This document shows positions 49,766-58,880 of a stretch of 64,000 nucleotides of DNA, one piece after another (the first letter of the stretch is position 1; each line of letters opens with the position of its first letter). The stretch lies in NCBI RefSeq assembly GCF_000429685.1, contig NZ_AUCI01000014.1, positions 1 to 64,000 of the forward strand, written 5' to 3'. The notes below the pieces were generated by a model, which was not told the DNA's origin, did no database searches, and was given only the letters and a program-made list of their open reading frames with translations. Both the position numbers and the translations under genes were made by a program. This DNA comes from Salibacterium aidingense DSM 18341. GTDB taxonomy: Bacteria > Bacillota > Bacilli > Bacillales > Marinococcaceae.

Positions 49766-50608
49766 ATGTATGCATCCGTTTTATCATCGGCCAATACGAT
49801 GGGACAGCTTCAGCAAAAGCTGGACGGCATTTCCAACAATTTGGCCAACAGCGATCGGACCGGCTATAAGCGGAGGGAGACTACGTTTTCGGACATGTTA
49901 TTTCAACAGGTAAACAACCAGACGGATCCCCGAAATGATGCGGGCAGAATAACTCCCGGCGGGCTGAGGACCGGCACTGGAGCGGCAGTGGCCCAAACGG
50001 CGCTGCGCCTGGAACAGGGCAGTATAAAAGAGACAGAGAGAGAATTGGATTTTGCCATTACGGAACGAGACCAGTTTTTCCAGGTAGAATCGATGGCGGA
50101 CGGGGAAGCTGAGACCCAGTATACCCGCGACGGATCATTTTATTTATCTGAAAACCCGGAAAACCCGGGAACATGGACGCTCGTAAATAATCAGGGGGAT
50201 TATCTGCTGGGAGCAGACGGGGAAAGAATGAATATCCCAGCCGGAGCCGGTGATTTTTCCCTGCAGAAAGATGGAACCTTGGAGGCAGTATTGGAAAATG
50301 GAGAAGAAGTAGAAGTTGGTCAATTGGAACTGGCCCGTATTACAAAGCCTCAATTGCTTGAAAGCGCGGGCGGCAACAATTATTCCCTCCCGGATCTGGC
50401 AGAGCTTGGCTTTGCGGAAGCAGATGTCATCGAGTTCGCTGCTGGTGAAGAAGCCCAGGTGACACAGGGTTCTCTGGAGCAGTCCAATGTCGATATGGGA
50501 CAGGAAATGACCGATATGATGAATACACAGCGCCATTATTCTTTTAACGCCCGGGCTATTAGTCAGGGAGATCAGATGATGGGCTTGATAAACAGTATCC
50601 GCGGCTAG
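49766..50608 (+). CDS. flhP: flagellar hook-basal body protein FlhP
   Basis: Second FlgF/FlgG-type distal-rod protein (280 aa), required for hook assembly in B. subtilis. N-terminal motif DGISNNLANSDRTGYKRRETTF and C-terminal SNVDMGQEMTDMMNTQRHYSFNAR are conserved; quoted here as ISNNLANSDRTGYKR. The start ATG follows AGAGGAGGA. Confidence 0.94.
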   Translation: MYASVLSSANTMGQLQQKLDGISNNLANSDRTGYKRRETTFSDMLFQQVNNQTDPRNDAGRITPGGLRTGTGAAVAQTALRLEQGSIKETERELDFAITERDQFFQVESMADGEAETQYTRDGSFYLSENPENPGTWTLVNNQGDYLLGADGERMNIPAGAGDFSLQKDGTLEAVLENGEEVEVGQLELARITKPQLLESAGGNNYSLPDLAELGFAEADVIEFAAGEEAQVTQGSLEQSNVDMGQEMTDMMNTQRHYSFNARAISQGDQMMGLINSIRG

Positions 50609-50641
50609 TGGATGGTATTATACTTAACGGAGATTATGATT

Positions 50642-50929
50642 ATGACTCATAACGAAGAAACATCACAAACCCAATCTAGACAAGCAAAAACCCAAGAAAA
50701 CGATAAACAGGAACAAGAAGCCTCGTCTGATACCAGAACGCGCCAAAAAAAGGAACGTCTACGTCTGGTTCCCATCTGGGCCCGGCTCCTGATCGTCCTG
50801 GCCGTGCTGGCAGTCAGTTTATTGGGAGGTTTGATTACAGGCTACGCGCTGGTGGGAGAAGGAGATTCTTTTCAGATCCTGAAGTGGGAAACCTGGGAAC
50901 AATTTTTCGAATTCATTCATGGAGAATAA
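50642..50929 (+). CDS. EpuA-like single-pass membrane protein
   Basis: A 95-residue protein with a polar Gln/Glu/Thr-rich N-terminus (about 1-35), a basic stretch (RQKKERLRLVPIW), one membrane helix (about 48-70) and a short C-terminal amphipathic part (ILKWETWEQFFEFIHGE). It matches the EpuA family, which databases often label 'DNA-directed RNA polymerase subunit beta' and which is common between flhP and fabZ in Bacillus. That label does not describe a function. The ATG at 50642 has CGGAG nine bases upstream; the one at 50636 is too close. Confidence 0.8.
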   Translation: MTHNEETSQTQSRQAKTQENDKQEQEASSDTRTRQKKERLRLVPIWARLLIVLAVLAVSLLGGLITGYALVGEGDSFQILKWETWEQFFEFIHGE

Positions 50930-51072
50930 TACTCGCGGACAGACTCTTGTGGTACATGAGAGTCTTTTTTTAAAAAAAGTTCTTCTCTTAGAAGGAAGGA
51001 AAGATCGTAATCCAGTCAGAAGCGGAAGACAGGGGCTTCGCGAAAAAAAGATACGTAAGGAGGAGGATATGG

Positions 51073-51504
51073 ATGCTCTCGATTGATGATATTAAAGATA
51101 TAATCCCGCACCGCTACCCTTTTTTGCTTATTGATCAAATCACGGAACTGGAAGAAGGAAGGCGGGCGGTAGGCCTGAAAAATGTTTCGGTGAACGAAGA
51201 ATTTTTTAACGGACACTTCCCGGATTATCCAGTAATGCCCGGAGTTCTTATTATTGAAGCGTTAGCGCAGACGGGAGCGGTAGCGATATTGAAAAAAGAA
51301 GAAAACAAGGGCAAGCTGGCATTGTTTGCAGGTGTCGAGAACTGCCGTTTTAAATCGCAGGTGAAACCCGGAGACCAGCTTACCCTGGAAACAGAAATCA
51401 CAAAACTGCGCGGAAAAATAGGCAAAGGCAAAGGAACAGCGAAAGTAGGCGACACGACAGCCGCGGAGCTTGAGCTGATGTTTGCCATCCAGGATCCCGA
51501 ATAA
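51073..51504 (+). CDS. fabZ: 3-hydroxyacyl-ACP dehydratase FabZ
   Basis: Hot-dog-fold enzyme (143 aa) that dehydrates 3-hydroxyacyl-ACP in type II fatty acid synthesis. The catalytic His is in [12 protein letters not shown] and the catalytic Glu in [10 protein letters not shown]. The N-terminal [12 protein letters not shown] is typical. ATG at 51073 lies six bases after AAGGAGGAGG. It is the YwpB orthologue by position. Confidence 0.96.
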   Translation: MLSIDDIKDIIPHRYPFLLIDQITELEEGRRAVGLKNVSVNEEFFNGHFPDYPVMPGVLIIEALAQTGAVAILKKEENKGKLALFAGVENCRFKSQVKPGDQLTLETEITKLRGKIGKGKGTAKVGDTTAAELELMFAIQDPE

Positions 51505-51522
51505 GAAAAGGAGACCCTTGAA

Positions 51523-51693
51523 ATGAAAGCATGTATGATAGCAGCGGTCCTATTCATTGCCGTCACCATTATCGGCTCTATGTTAGGTGCCACGAACCCA
51601 GAGGCTGATGACATCATAGCTCCGGCAGCGGGCAGCATGGTTACGAGTGCTATCTTTCTCGGGCTGATGACCTGGGAGAACCGAAAGCAATAG
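51523..51693 (+). CDS. 56-aa membrane peptide after fabZ
   Basis: Small frame starting MKACMIAAVLFIAVTIIGSM with a good ribosome binding site (AAAAGGAG) 18 bases after fabZ. Two hydrophobic segments (about 4-20 and 37-50) flank a polar loop (GATNPEADDIIAPAAG), and it ends WENRKQ. No family was recognised. Signal strength and position favour a real gene cotranscribed with fabZ. Confidence 0.6.
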   Translation: MKACMIAAVLFIAVTIIGSMLGATNPEADDIIAPAAGSMVTSAIFLGLMTWENRKQ

Positions 51694-51712
51694 ATACCGG
51701 CAAGGACATAAT

Positions 51713-51888
51713 GGACATTCTCCGAATCAAAATGTCTATAACCAACCTATTGGAGACACAGGAAAGAAATAAGGTAATCATAATGGTCATTAATGAGATA
51801 TATTGGACAATATAACAAGCTGAAGCTTGCAGAATGGCTCTTTTCTTCGTTTCTTAGACACGTTCCACCGACTCCTGTCTCTAATAGG
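51713..51888. repeat. dispersed intergenic repeat family C, copy C2
   Basis: Partner of 40489-40663. GGACATTCTC, ATCAAAATGTCTATA, TTGGAGACACAGGA, GAGATATA, GGACAA, AAGCTTGC, AATGGC and TCCTGTCTC occur in the same order. The closing motif again begins exactly 160 bases after the first base. GGAGACACAGGA and TCCTGTCTCTAATA form a near inverted repeat inside the element. It fills the space between the fabZ unit and the response regulator gene. Confidence 0.75.
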
Positions 51889-51980
51889 CTTGATCGAAAT
51901 TTATTATGGGCGTCATCCAGGAGGCTTTGGAGAATATACGTGACAGGAGGCTCCAGCTTTCCTCTCTCCCCTTATTTTTC

Positions 51981-53600
51981 TTATTTGTAAAAGGAAGAAG
52001 GGCTGACGCCGGTGATAGACTTGAACACCTGGCTGAAGTAAGTGGGGTTCTGATAGCCGACCATTTCACTTACTTCATAAATCATGTATTGGTTTTCTTT
52101 TAAGATGTCTTTGGCTTTTTCGATTCGATGTTCGTTTAAATACGTACCGAATGTTTTCCCGGTACCTTTGTTAAACAATTGAGATAAATAGTTTCTGTTC
52201 ACATATAAAGAACCGGCAATATCGGACAGGGTCAGCTCCTGATCATAATACTGGTCGATGTGCTCTTTCACCGCCTCAATTAACTTGTGGCTTTTTTTAC
52301 TGTTTAATTCCGCTTTTGTGCTCCTGCTCCATTCCGAAATAATATCTTCCAGCCACTCCACGATTTCCTCCGGGGAAGATTTCGCGTACATGTCTTCGAT
52401 ATAATGAGCCATGATTTGGGAGCTGCTTTCGTTCTCCCGGTTTTTATTTTCCTGGAGAATGATCGTGCTTATAATACTGAGACACAGGTTTTGGATGAGA
52501 ATAAAAGGATACCTCTGCTCCATGGCGATATCGTGTTCTAAACGGTGCCATACGTCAAATATATTGTTATACTCTTTTTGGTGCACGGCATCTTGAACAT
52601 CCTTTACCAGTTCAATGGGATACCTTATCTCTTCCCCCGGCTGTTCTTCCGAATAATCCTGCGGACTATATACCTTATTGATCTCCCTGTATTCCCCGAT
52701 TTCTAACACTTTCTGGCTCTCCCAGAAGGACTCCGTGATTTGAAATAAGTCGGGCCTTTCTTTGCTGATCCCCGCTACGGCAGAAATTTTCATGAATATT
52801 AAAATGTTTTTCAATATCGCCTCGGAGATATCCTTACACAGGTCGGGAAAGGCAGGAGGATCTGCCTTCGTAAGAAAAATAATAACAAACATGGAATCGG
52901 AGTAGTCGATGATCTGCGTATCGATATCGTTAGCTCCCGCTTCTTTCGTAATGGTTTCCTTAATAATATTTTCTGAGCCAAATTTTTTAAGCTGCCACTC
53001 TTTTTCTTTCGATTTTTTTAGGTACGGCGGACGGATGAATGAAATACTTAACACTACGTTGGTTAAGTTTTTCTGAAGATGAAGCAAATCGAGCTTCTCT
53101 GCAGGAACATCCGCACTTTTCATTTGTTTAGCTAACATTTCCCGGAACAGAGACTGCCGCATCTGTTCATGGTACTCAGCTACATGTTCTTTATAATGTT
53201 TCATCAAGGCGTGCTGCGTTTCGTGAACCTCGATATCTTCTGTAATTTCACGGACCACCGTGGAGATTTCTTCTACAGTACTCGGTTTTAAAAGAAAATG
53301 CTGGACGCCGTATTTCATGGCCTGGCGGGCGTTTTCAAAATGATCGAACCCGCTGTGGATCACAATATAGATGTCGGGAAAAGCGGAACGAATGTTTTTT
53401 ATAAGCTGCAGTCCGTCCATGCCGGGCATGTAAATATCGGTTATCAAAATATCCGGCGGGTCTTGTTTCATTTGTTCGAAGGCCTCTTCGCCCGTCACAG
53501 CCGAAGCTTTTACAAACGTATGCAATGTGTCCCAGGGCACGTGCTCAACTAAGCCGTCAATGACGTGTGCATTGTCATCTACAATAAAGACAGACCTCAT
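51981..53600 (-). CDS. YesN-type response regulator with AraC DNA-binding domain
   Basis: Response regulator (539 aa). The receiver domain (about 1-120) has Asp8-Asp9 and phospho-acceptor Asp55 (ILITDIYMPGMDG) and Lys in FLLKPS. A long middle region (about 130-430) with helical coiled segments follows, then two AraC helix-turn-helix motifs (about 440-539, LTLSDIAGSLYVNRNYLSQLF and MVGYQNPTYFSQVFK, quoted as NPTYFSQVFK). Such proteins pair with YesM kinases and switch on nearby sugar ABC importers. It is read with the kinase gene upstream (53958-55757) but is separated by a palindromic element. Confidence 0.92.
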   Translation of the reverse strand: MRSVFIVDDNAHVIDGLVEHVPWDTLHTFVKASAVTGEEAFEQMKQDPPDILITDIYMPGMDGLQLIKNIRSAFPDIYIVIHSGFDHFENARQAMKYGVQHFLLKPSTVEEISTVVREITEDIEVHETQHALMKHYKEHVAEYHEQMRQSLFREMLAKQMKSADVPAEKLDLLHLQKNLTNVVLSISFIRPPYLKKSKEKEWQLKKFGSENIIKETITKEAGANDIDTQIIDYSDSMFVIIFLTKADPPAFPDLCKDISEAILKNILIFMKISAVAGISKERPDLFQITESFWESQKVLEIGEYREINKVYSPQDYSEEQPGEEIRYPIELVKDVQDAVHQKEYNNIFDVWHRLEHDIAMEQRYPFILIQNLCLSIISTIILQENKNRENESSSQIMAHYIEDMYAKSSPEEIVEWLEDIISEWSRSTKAELNSKKSHKLIEAVKEHIDQYYDQELTLSDIAGSLYVNRNYLSQLFNKGTGKTFGTYLNEHRIEKAKDILKENQYMIYEVSEMVGYQNPTYFSQVFKSITGVSPSSFYK

Positions 53601-53786
53601 CTTATCTTTCCTTTCCTTTCTAGAATGCTATGAAAATGTATATAGCGCTTTCTTAGTTATAAGAATAGATACAATTTTTGCTGATTTTCCGGGTGTGTAA
53701 CCCAAGGAGTGTAAAAAAATGAAAAAAGTAAAGTCAGCAGTCTTTAATGTGGCAGGTTGAATAAAAGGACGGTAATCCTGCGCAGA

Positions 53787-53857
53787 TTCGCTTTCCGCGG
53801 GCATGGCCTCAGTCTCCTCCAACGAGCCTGAATGGCTCGAGTCGTGCCCGCGGAAAG
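53787..53857. repeat. large palindromic intergenic element
   Basis: CGCTTTCCGCGGGCA (53787-53801) and TGCCCGCGGAAAGCG (53843-53857) are a perfect 15-base inverted repeat. Inside lies a second hairpin GAGCC/GGCTC. The arms are flanked by CTGCGCAGA on the left and TCTGCAG on the right. Similar CTTTCCGCGGGC sequences are, as I recall, widespread in Bacillaceae intergenic regions. It interrupts the kinase-regulator pair. The rest of the 357-base gap holds nothing I can name. Confidence 0.8.
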
Positions 53858-53957
53858 CGTCCCGTCTGCAGCGGATGCTGTAAATACAGCAGAATTCTTA
53901 GGTGAAGCAGAAGTTAAAAAGGACGAAGCTAGGACGGTTTTCCCGGATTCGTTTTTC

Positions 53958-55757
53958 TTATCGTTCATTTAAATAGTCCTCTGCTTCTGTCTGCGTTTTA
54001 ATAATGGGGAGAGTGATCTCCACGATGACTCCCTGTGTGTCTCTGCTGTACAGGGTGGCCCCGAACGTAGAGCCGCAATAGAGCCAGATTCGTTCCTGGG
54101 TATTTTTGATCCCGATTCCTGAAGCTTCTTGCGCAGGCAGTTCCTCAGGGAGCCCTTTTCCATTATCGATGATTTGAAGTTTTAACGTATCTTCTTTATA
54201 AAAAGCGGTGACACGTATTTCCGGCCGGGTCTCGGGCATGCGGGGAAAGCCGTGTTTAATAGAGTTTTCGATAAAGGGCTGGAGAATAATTTTGGAGACA
54301 TATAATCGTTTCATGGCCGCGGGGATATCGATGGTATAGCTGATGTCCATATGAAAACGGGCTTTTTGAATATTGATGTAACAGTCCGCATGCACCAGTT
54401 CGTCCCGCAGAGGGATAAATTTCCGTCCGCCGGTCACGCCAATGCGGAACATTTTACTTAATTGGTTCACCATATAGCTGATGTCCTCCGCCTTATAATC
54501 CAGTGCTCTCCAGTGTACCATTTCCAGGGTATTATAAAGAAAATGAGGTGAGATCTGAGCCTGTAATGCTTTGACCTCCGCTTCGCGCTTTCCTTTATGC
54601 TCTTTATCTATTTGTTTGATGCTTTCTTCTAACCTTTCCGCCATGTTATTGAAATTTTTTGAAAGAATGTTATATTCCTCAATATAATGACTTCCCAGCC
54701 GGTAATGAAAATTCCCTTTTTCGACTTCCCGCATCCCGCGGATCATTTTGTTGATGGGAAAAATGAGTTTTCTTCCTGCCCAAATGGCCAAAGGAATAGA
54801 AAAAAGCAGCCCGATGAGTCCGATGACCATGACACTCCAGCCAATTTTTTTGGTTTCTTCGTAGAGGACATCCATCGGTGTAATGTGCACGAGCCGCCAA
54901 TGATTGTACGTTTCACTTGAAATCATAAACAAGTAATTCAGATTTCCTTCCTTTAAAATGTTGTGGTAATTAAAATCGTCTGCATACCTTGGTTTTATTT
55001 TGTTATAGGTTCCATTCTGCCTCGAAACCACCTGGTTTGTGATCGATTCCTCGGTGCTGCCATCGTCCTGCAGAATAACCCGTTCTCCCGCATCCACCAA
55101 AATGTAAGAATCCTTGTTTGGATGAATGTTTTCTCCGCCAGACATCGCTTCTATAATCGTACTTACCAGAACATTCACCTTCACATACCCGATCGTGTTC
55201 CCGTAGTTGTCTGATAAACGATGAATGTAACTGATAATTTCCTCTCCGTTCCTGGAGGTATGGTTAGGAACCCAGCCATTATCCATTTCATTAATGACTT
55301 GAAACCAATCCTCCTCTTTCGGCGTATCAGAAGAATACACAGCGCTGCCGGAGACCGTAGGGTACTCCTCATAACGATCCGTGTAAATATTGATCGAATG
55401 AATATTTCGTTTAAAGCTTAATAAGGTATTTAATAGTTCCGTCAGCTCCCGCTGTTCCACAATCGCTTCATAGCTCGTTAATTGTGTGTTGGAAAAAATT
55501 TGTTTCACGTCATTATTCAGTGCCACATACACCCCGGCATCACTGATACTATTTATAAAATTAGATACCTTTTCTACCCTTTCATTTAATAACGTAAGTC
55601 GGGTTTCACTGATTTCCTCTGACGTGAATTCGAAAAAAACTTTATAGGAGATATACGTGACACTGGTTAAAAATAAGACGTGAATCACAACAAAACTGAT
55701 CACCGTCACCATCGTAAGGTTATTACACATGGATAAAAATTTCTTCATTATTTTCAC
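53958..55757 (-). CDS. YesM-type sensor histidine kinase
   Basis: Membrane histidine kinase (599 aa). Two helices (about 14-36 and 300-322) enclose a Cache-like outside sensor (about 40-295); a HAMP domain follows (about 323-378) and a His_kinase domain (PF06580-type) carries the phospho-acceptor His in QAQISPHFLYNTLEMVHW. The ATPase part has PFIENSIKHG and DNGKGLPEELPAQEASGIGIKNTQERI, quoted as GKGLPEEL and GIGIKN. It starts at GTG 55757 (an ATG at 55748 is possible). It probably senses the sugar bound by the nearby import system and signals to the adjacent AraC-type regulator. Confidence 0.92.
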   Translation of the reverse strand: MKIMKKFLSMCNNLTMVTVISFVVIHVLFLTSVTYISYKVFFEFTSEEISETRLTLLNERVEKVSNFINSISDAGVYVALNNDVKQIFSNTQLTSYEAIVEQRELTELLNTLLSFKRNIHSINIYTDRYEEYPTVSGSAVYSSDTPKEEDWFQVINEMDNGWVPNHTSRNGEEIISYIHRLSDNYGNTIGYVKVNVLVSTIIEAMSGGENIHPNKDSYILVDAGERVILQDDGSTEESITNQVVSRQNGTYNKIKPRYADDFNYHNILKEGNLNYLFMISSETYNHWRLVHITPMDVLYEETKKIGWSVMVIGLIGLLFSIPLAIWAGRKLIFPINKMIRGMREVEKGNFHYRLGSHYIEEYNILSKNFNNMAERLEESIKQIDKEHKGKREAEVKALQAQISPHFLYNTLEMVHWRALDYKAEDISYMVNQLSKMFRIGVTGGRKFIPLRDELVHADCYINIQKARFHMDISYTIDIPAAMKRLYVSKIILQPFIENSIKHGFPRMPETRPEIRVTAFYKEDTLKLQIIDNGKGLPEELPAQEASGIGIKNTQERIWLYCGSTFGATLYSRDTQGVIVEITLPIIKTQTEAEDYLNER

Positions 55758-55815
55758 CGGAAACCTTTCTTTCTTAAAATACTAAGCATAGAAGCACAAA
55801 GTATTATTTTTGTTG

Positions 55816-55829
55816 AGGAAACGCTTACT
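55816..55829. promoter_or_regulatory. weak candidate cre site between the kinase and glycosidase genes
   Basis: AGGAAACGCTTACT matches the TGWAARCGYTWNCW consensus at 12 of 14 positions. It lies between the divergent kinase and glycosidase genes, where CcpA could act on either. Confidence 0.4.
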
Positions 55830-55900
55830 TTTTTTTATTTCCTACAGACAAAGCTCCCGTTATACTTATAATCAATAAAGGAAAGGGGTGGACTTCTGTC

Positions 55901-57517
55901 ATGTTTGATACCATTCGCAAACGATTGAAAAAGCCGCTGCCGCTGCAGGAAAATAACCCGCTGCATAGAGAATTTCTTGAATCCGGGGTACATTTCGTTT
56001 GTAATAATAGGGAATTGGAGAGAACGTTTGAACGTGCCGTCGAAGAATTATTTGAATGTATAACGTTTGATTTCAATGGAACCCCGGTCCTGCTGGAAGG
56101 CGGGGTTTATCCGGGGTGCTGGCTGGAGAGCACGGGTACCATCAGCGCGGAAGTATTATCACGATTCATGCCGTCCGTATCAAAAGCGACGTTTGAAATG
56201 TTTGCCGATAACCAGCTGGAGGATGGACTGCTTCCCTATAAAGTAACGGCGGACGGCCCCGCTTACCGGCAGATTCAAATGGTTACTCCTTTAGCAAGAT
56301 CAGTATGGAATCATTATTTATTGCATCCGGACGAATCATTTTTACATAAAATGTATCAGGCTGTTGAAAGGTTTGATCGGTGGCTGGTTCAGTATAGAGA
56401 TACAAGGAAGACAGGCTGCGTGGAAGCTTTTTGTACCTTTGATACTGGGCATGATTTATCCCCGCGGTTTTGGCATATTCCGGATACTCCCTATTTACAA
56501 GACCCCCGCCGCTGCCATCCCCATTCTCCAGTCCTGCCTTTTCTGGCACCGGATTTAACAGCGAATGTTTTCTGTCAGCGAACGTATAGCGACGTCATGG
56601 CCGAAGAGCTAAACTTACCGAATCAGTGGAAGGAAGCGGCCGAAGCCTCGTTTCATAGTTTAATGACGTATTGTTTCGATGAGGAAGACCATTTTTTCTA
56701 TGATATCGATCGAAATGGGAAGAAAGTAAAGATTCAATCGGATATTCTTCTGCGTGTGATGGCGTGTGAAGTTGGAGACGCCGCTTTCTTTCAAGAAGCA
56801 CTGCAGCGCTATCTGCTGAATACGAGAAAATTCTATGCGAATTATCCGTTGACCTCGATCGCAATGGATGATCCGAGGTTTGACCCGTTTTCGCATTATA
56901 ACAGCTGGGCCGGTCCTACCAATTTCTTATCCGTGCTGCGCACCCCTCATGCATTTGAATATCATCAGCATCACGTGGAACTTTCCTGGATCTCTCAACA
57001 AATATTGGACGCGTTCACGAGAATGACCCATTTCTCGCAGTGTATCAGTCCGTGGACAGGAGAAGCCGGTTTTACAAGTGGTTATTCTCCGGCTATTATC
57101 AGCACCCTGGATATCATCGAACGCTACTGTGGCATCATGGTACGCCCCGATAGCAAGATTTGGTTCACCGGTTTAGTCCCGCCATGTGTGGAGAAGGGGG
57201 CGGAAGGAAGCCGCAGCACCGCCTACCGCAGGAAAATAGATGGTGATGAGTATGAATTAGTGAACACCCCTCAGGAATCCAGAGTTTACAAAAATGACAG
57301 GCTGCTCTATCAATTCCCGAATGGTATCCGGGTAGCCGCAGACCGGGAAGGTCGTTTGCAATCCATTACTGGGATGAGTATCCAGACGATAACAGGCAGC
57401 CTTTTTTATCAGGAGGAGCCGTATTCCTTCACGATTCATGGAAACCAGGAGCTGACCTTCAGTGCAGCGGGATTTACAACGAGATCGGATGTTGGGGTAG
57501 TTACCCCCTCCTATTAG
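55901..57517 (+). CDS. six-hairpin (MGH1-like, GH63-related) glycoside hydrolase
   Basis: Cytoplasmic protein (538 aa) with no signal peptide. The sequence fits an (alpha/alpha)6-barrel hydrolase: PFLAPDLTANVFCQRTYSDV, SHYNSWAGPTNFLSV and FTSGYSPAIISTLDIIERYCG are barrel signatures (quoted as SHYNSWAGPTNF and TSGYSPAIIST). A Glu in CISPWTGEAGF is where GH37/GH63-type enzymes place a catalytic acid. A short beta domain follows (about 455-538). Target sugar is unknown; the neighbouring importer and GH43 gene suggest it trims imported oligosaccharide. It is divergent from the kinase gene and convergent with the transport operon. Confidence 0.78.
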   Translation: MFDTIRKRLKKPLPLQENNPLHREFLESGVHFVCNNRELERTFERAVEELFECITFDFNGTPVLLEGGVYPGCWLESTGTISAEVLSRFMPSVSKATFEMFADNQLEDGLLPYKVTADGPAYRQIQMVTPLARSVWNHYLLHPDESFLHKMYQAVERFDRWLVQYRDTRKTGCVEAFCTFDTGHDLSPRFWHIPDTPYLQDPRRCHPHSPVLPFLAPDLTANVFCQRTYSDVMAEELNLPNQWKEAAEASFHSLMTYCFDEEDHFFYDIDRNGKKVKIQSDILLRVMACEVGDAAFFQEALQRYLLNTRKFYANYPLTSIAMDDPRFDPFSHYNSWAGPTNFLSVLRTPHAFEYHQHHVELSWISQQILDAFTRMTHFSQCISPWTGEAGFTSGYSPAIISTLDIIERYCGIMVRPDSKIWFTGLVPPCVEKGAEGSRSTAYRRKIDGDEYELVNTPQESRVYKNDRLLYQFPNGIRVAADREGRLQSITGMSIQTITGSLFYQEEPYSFTIHGNQELTFSAAGFTTRSDVGVVTPSY

Positions 57518-57529
57518 GAGCAGGGTATA

Positions 57530-57553
57530 AAAAACAGGGCGAGCCCTGCTTCT
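57530..57553. terminator. terminator between convergent genes
   Basis: AACAGGGC and GCCCTGCTT form a tight hairpin flanked by AAAAAA on the left, which gives a T tract on the minus strand. It ends the leftward operon and may also stop the glycosidase transcript. Confidence 0.72.
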
Positions 57554-58843
57554 TCACCTTTTAAAACTTACTAATTCATCTACATTTACGGCTTGGCCGG
57601 TACGTAATGATTGGTTTCCGGCGATTCCGGTTAATATCGACAGCGCCCCATCGATATGAGAAGCAGACCGTTCATCCCGGACGCCCAATGGCTCCCCGAA
57701 AAGGTCGTGGAGCAGAAGAGGATCCCCGCCGCCGTGTCCACCGGCCCCCTCTTCTATATCGACGTCATACGGGGGAGCAAACATAGGCATCACCGTAATG
57801 GATTTTTCGGCAATGGCCCCTTCTTCTGTTTTGGCTCCGCCGGAATTAATATAAGACTGTTCCCTGATACGCATCTCGATCCGGCCTTTGCTCCCATTGA
57901 ACGAAACGATAAAGCCTTCCCACGGCAGGTAAGCGTTTAAGGAATACGTAAGAATAGCCTTATTTTTGTACGTAACCAGCACTCCGAGTGTGTCCTCGAT
58001 GCTGATTCCATCACTGAATACACTTTGATCCCGCTGGTAGCCATCTTCGTGTTCGGCATCGAGATACATCGCTTTCAGATGGGGATGTTGATCCAGCTGC
58101 AGGGCAAAAGGATCTTCCTTTGCCGCTTCACTGCCTGTGCCGCGTTGATAAAAGGTGGTTTCTCCCCGCGATTCCGCGTTTTCCTTCCCATAAAACCGTA
58201 ACCCGCCATTGGCATAAACCACGTCGGGTTCTGTATTCAGCCAGTAATGAACGAGGTCAAAATGATGGGTCGATTTGTGAACGAGTAAACCCCCGCTGTT
58301 GTTTTTATCACGATGCCAGCGCCGGAAGTAATCAGCCCCGTGCCTCGTGTCCAGCGCCCATTCAAAATGAACCGAGTAAATGTCACCGATGATGCCGGAT
58401 TCGATCAGTTCTTTCATTTTCGTATTATGAGGGGCATACCGGTAATTGAAAGTAACCCGGACGCTGCGGTTGGTGCGTTGCACCGCATCCAGAATCTCCT
58501 GGCATTTTTCTTCATCGATGGTCATCGGTTTTTCGGTGATGACATCGCATCCCAATTCCAGGGCCTGTATAATATAGGCATGATGCGTCCGGTCCACACT
58601 GGTAACTATGACGATGTCCGGTTTTTCTTCTTCTATCATGTTTTTAAAGGCAGCGGTGGGATACACAGCTACTGGGGGATGGTCATACCGCTTTTGTAAT
58701 AAGGAATTCGCATAATTCATTCTTGTATGGTTTATATCACAAAACGCCGCTAGTATAGCAGTATCTTTGAAGTCCCGGGCAATAGCTCCATAAAAAAATT
58801 CAGCCCTTCCTCCGGTACCTACCACTACATACTTCTTTTTCAT
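57554..58843 (-). CDS. Gfo/Idh/MocA-family NAD(P)-dependent oxidoreductase
   Basis: Sugar or inositol dehydrogenase-type protein (429 aa from the ATG at 58843; a TTG at 58855 is immediately after the ribosome binding site and less likely). An N-terminal Rossmann domain (VVVGTGGRAEFF) carries the EKPMTID motif with the catalytic Lys; the C-terminal domain holds GGLLVHKSTHHFDLVHYW, quoted as GGLLVHKSTHHFDL, with metal/substrate-site histidines. Substrate unknown. It is the last gene of the import operon, 25 bases after the GH43 gene. Some family members cleave glycosidic bonds through an NAD-linked mechanism (GH109), which cannot be ruled out. Confidence 0.88.
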   Translation of the reverse strand: MKKKYVVVGTGGRAEFFYGAIARDFKDTAILAAFCDINHTRMNYANSLLQKRYDHPPVAVYPTAAFKNMIEEEKPDIVIVTSVDRTHHAYIIQALELGCDVITEKPMTIDEEKCQEILDAVQRTNRSVRVTFNYRYAPHNTKMKELIESGIIGDIYSVHFEWALDTRHGADYFRRWHRDKNNSGGLLVHKSTHHFDLVHYWLNTEPDVVYANGGLRFYGKENAESRGETTFYQRGTGSEAAKEDPFALQLDQHPHLKAMYLDAEHEDGYQRDQSVFSDGISIEDTLGVLVTYKNKAILTYSLNAYLPWEGFIVSFNGSKGRIEMRIREQSYINSGGAKTEEGAIAEKSITVMPMFAPPYDVDIEEGAGGHGGGDPLLLHDLFGEPLGVRDERSASHIDGALSILTGIAGNQSLRTGQAVNVDELVSFKR

Positions 58844-58880
58844 ATCATCCGCCAACTCCTTTCTTCTCGTATAACTTTTT

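Noticed and set aside
53639-53656. cre site before the response regulator gene
   Set aside because: AAAGCGCTATA matches only loosely, with mismatches at conserved ends, and it lies in an AT-rich leader.
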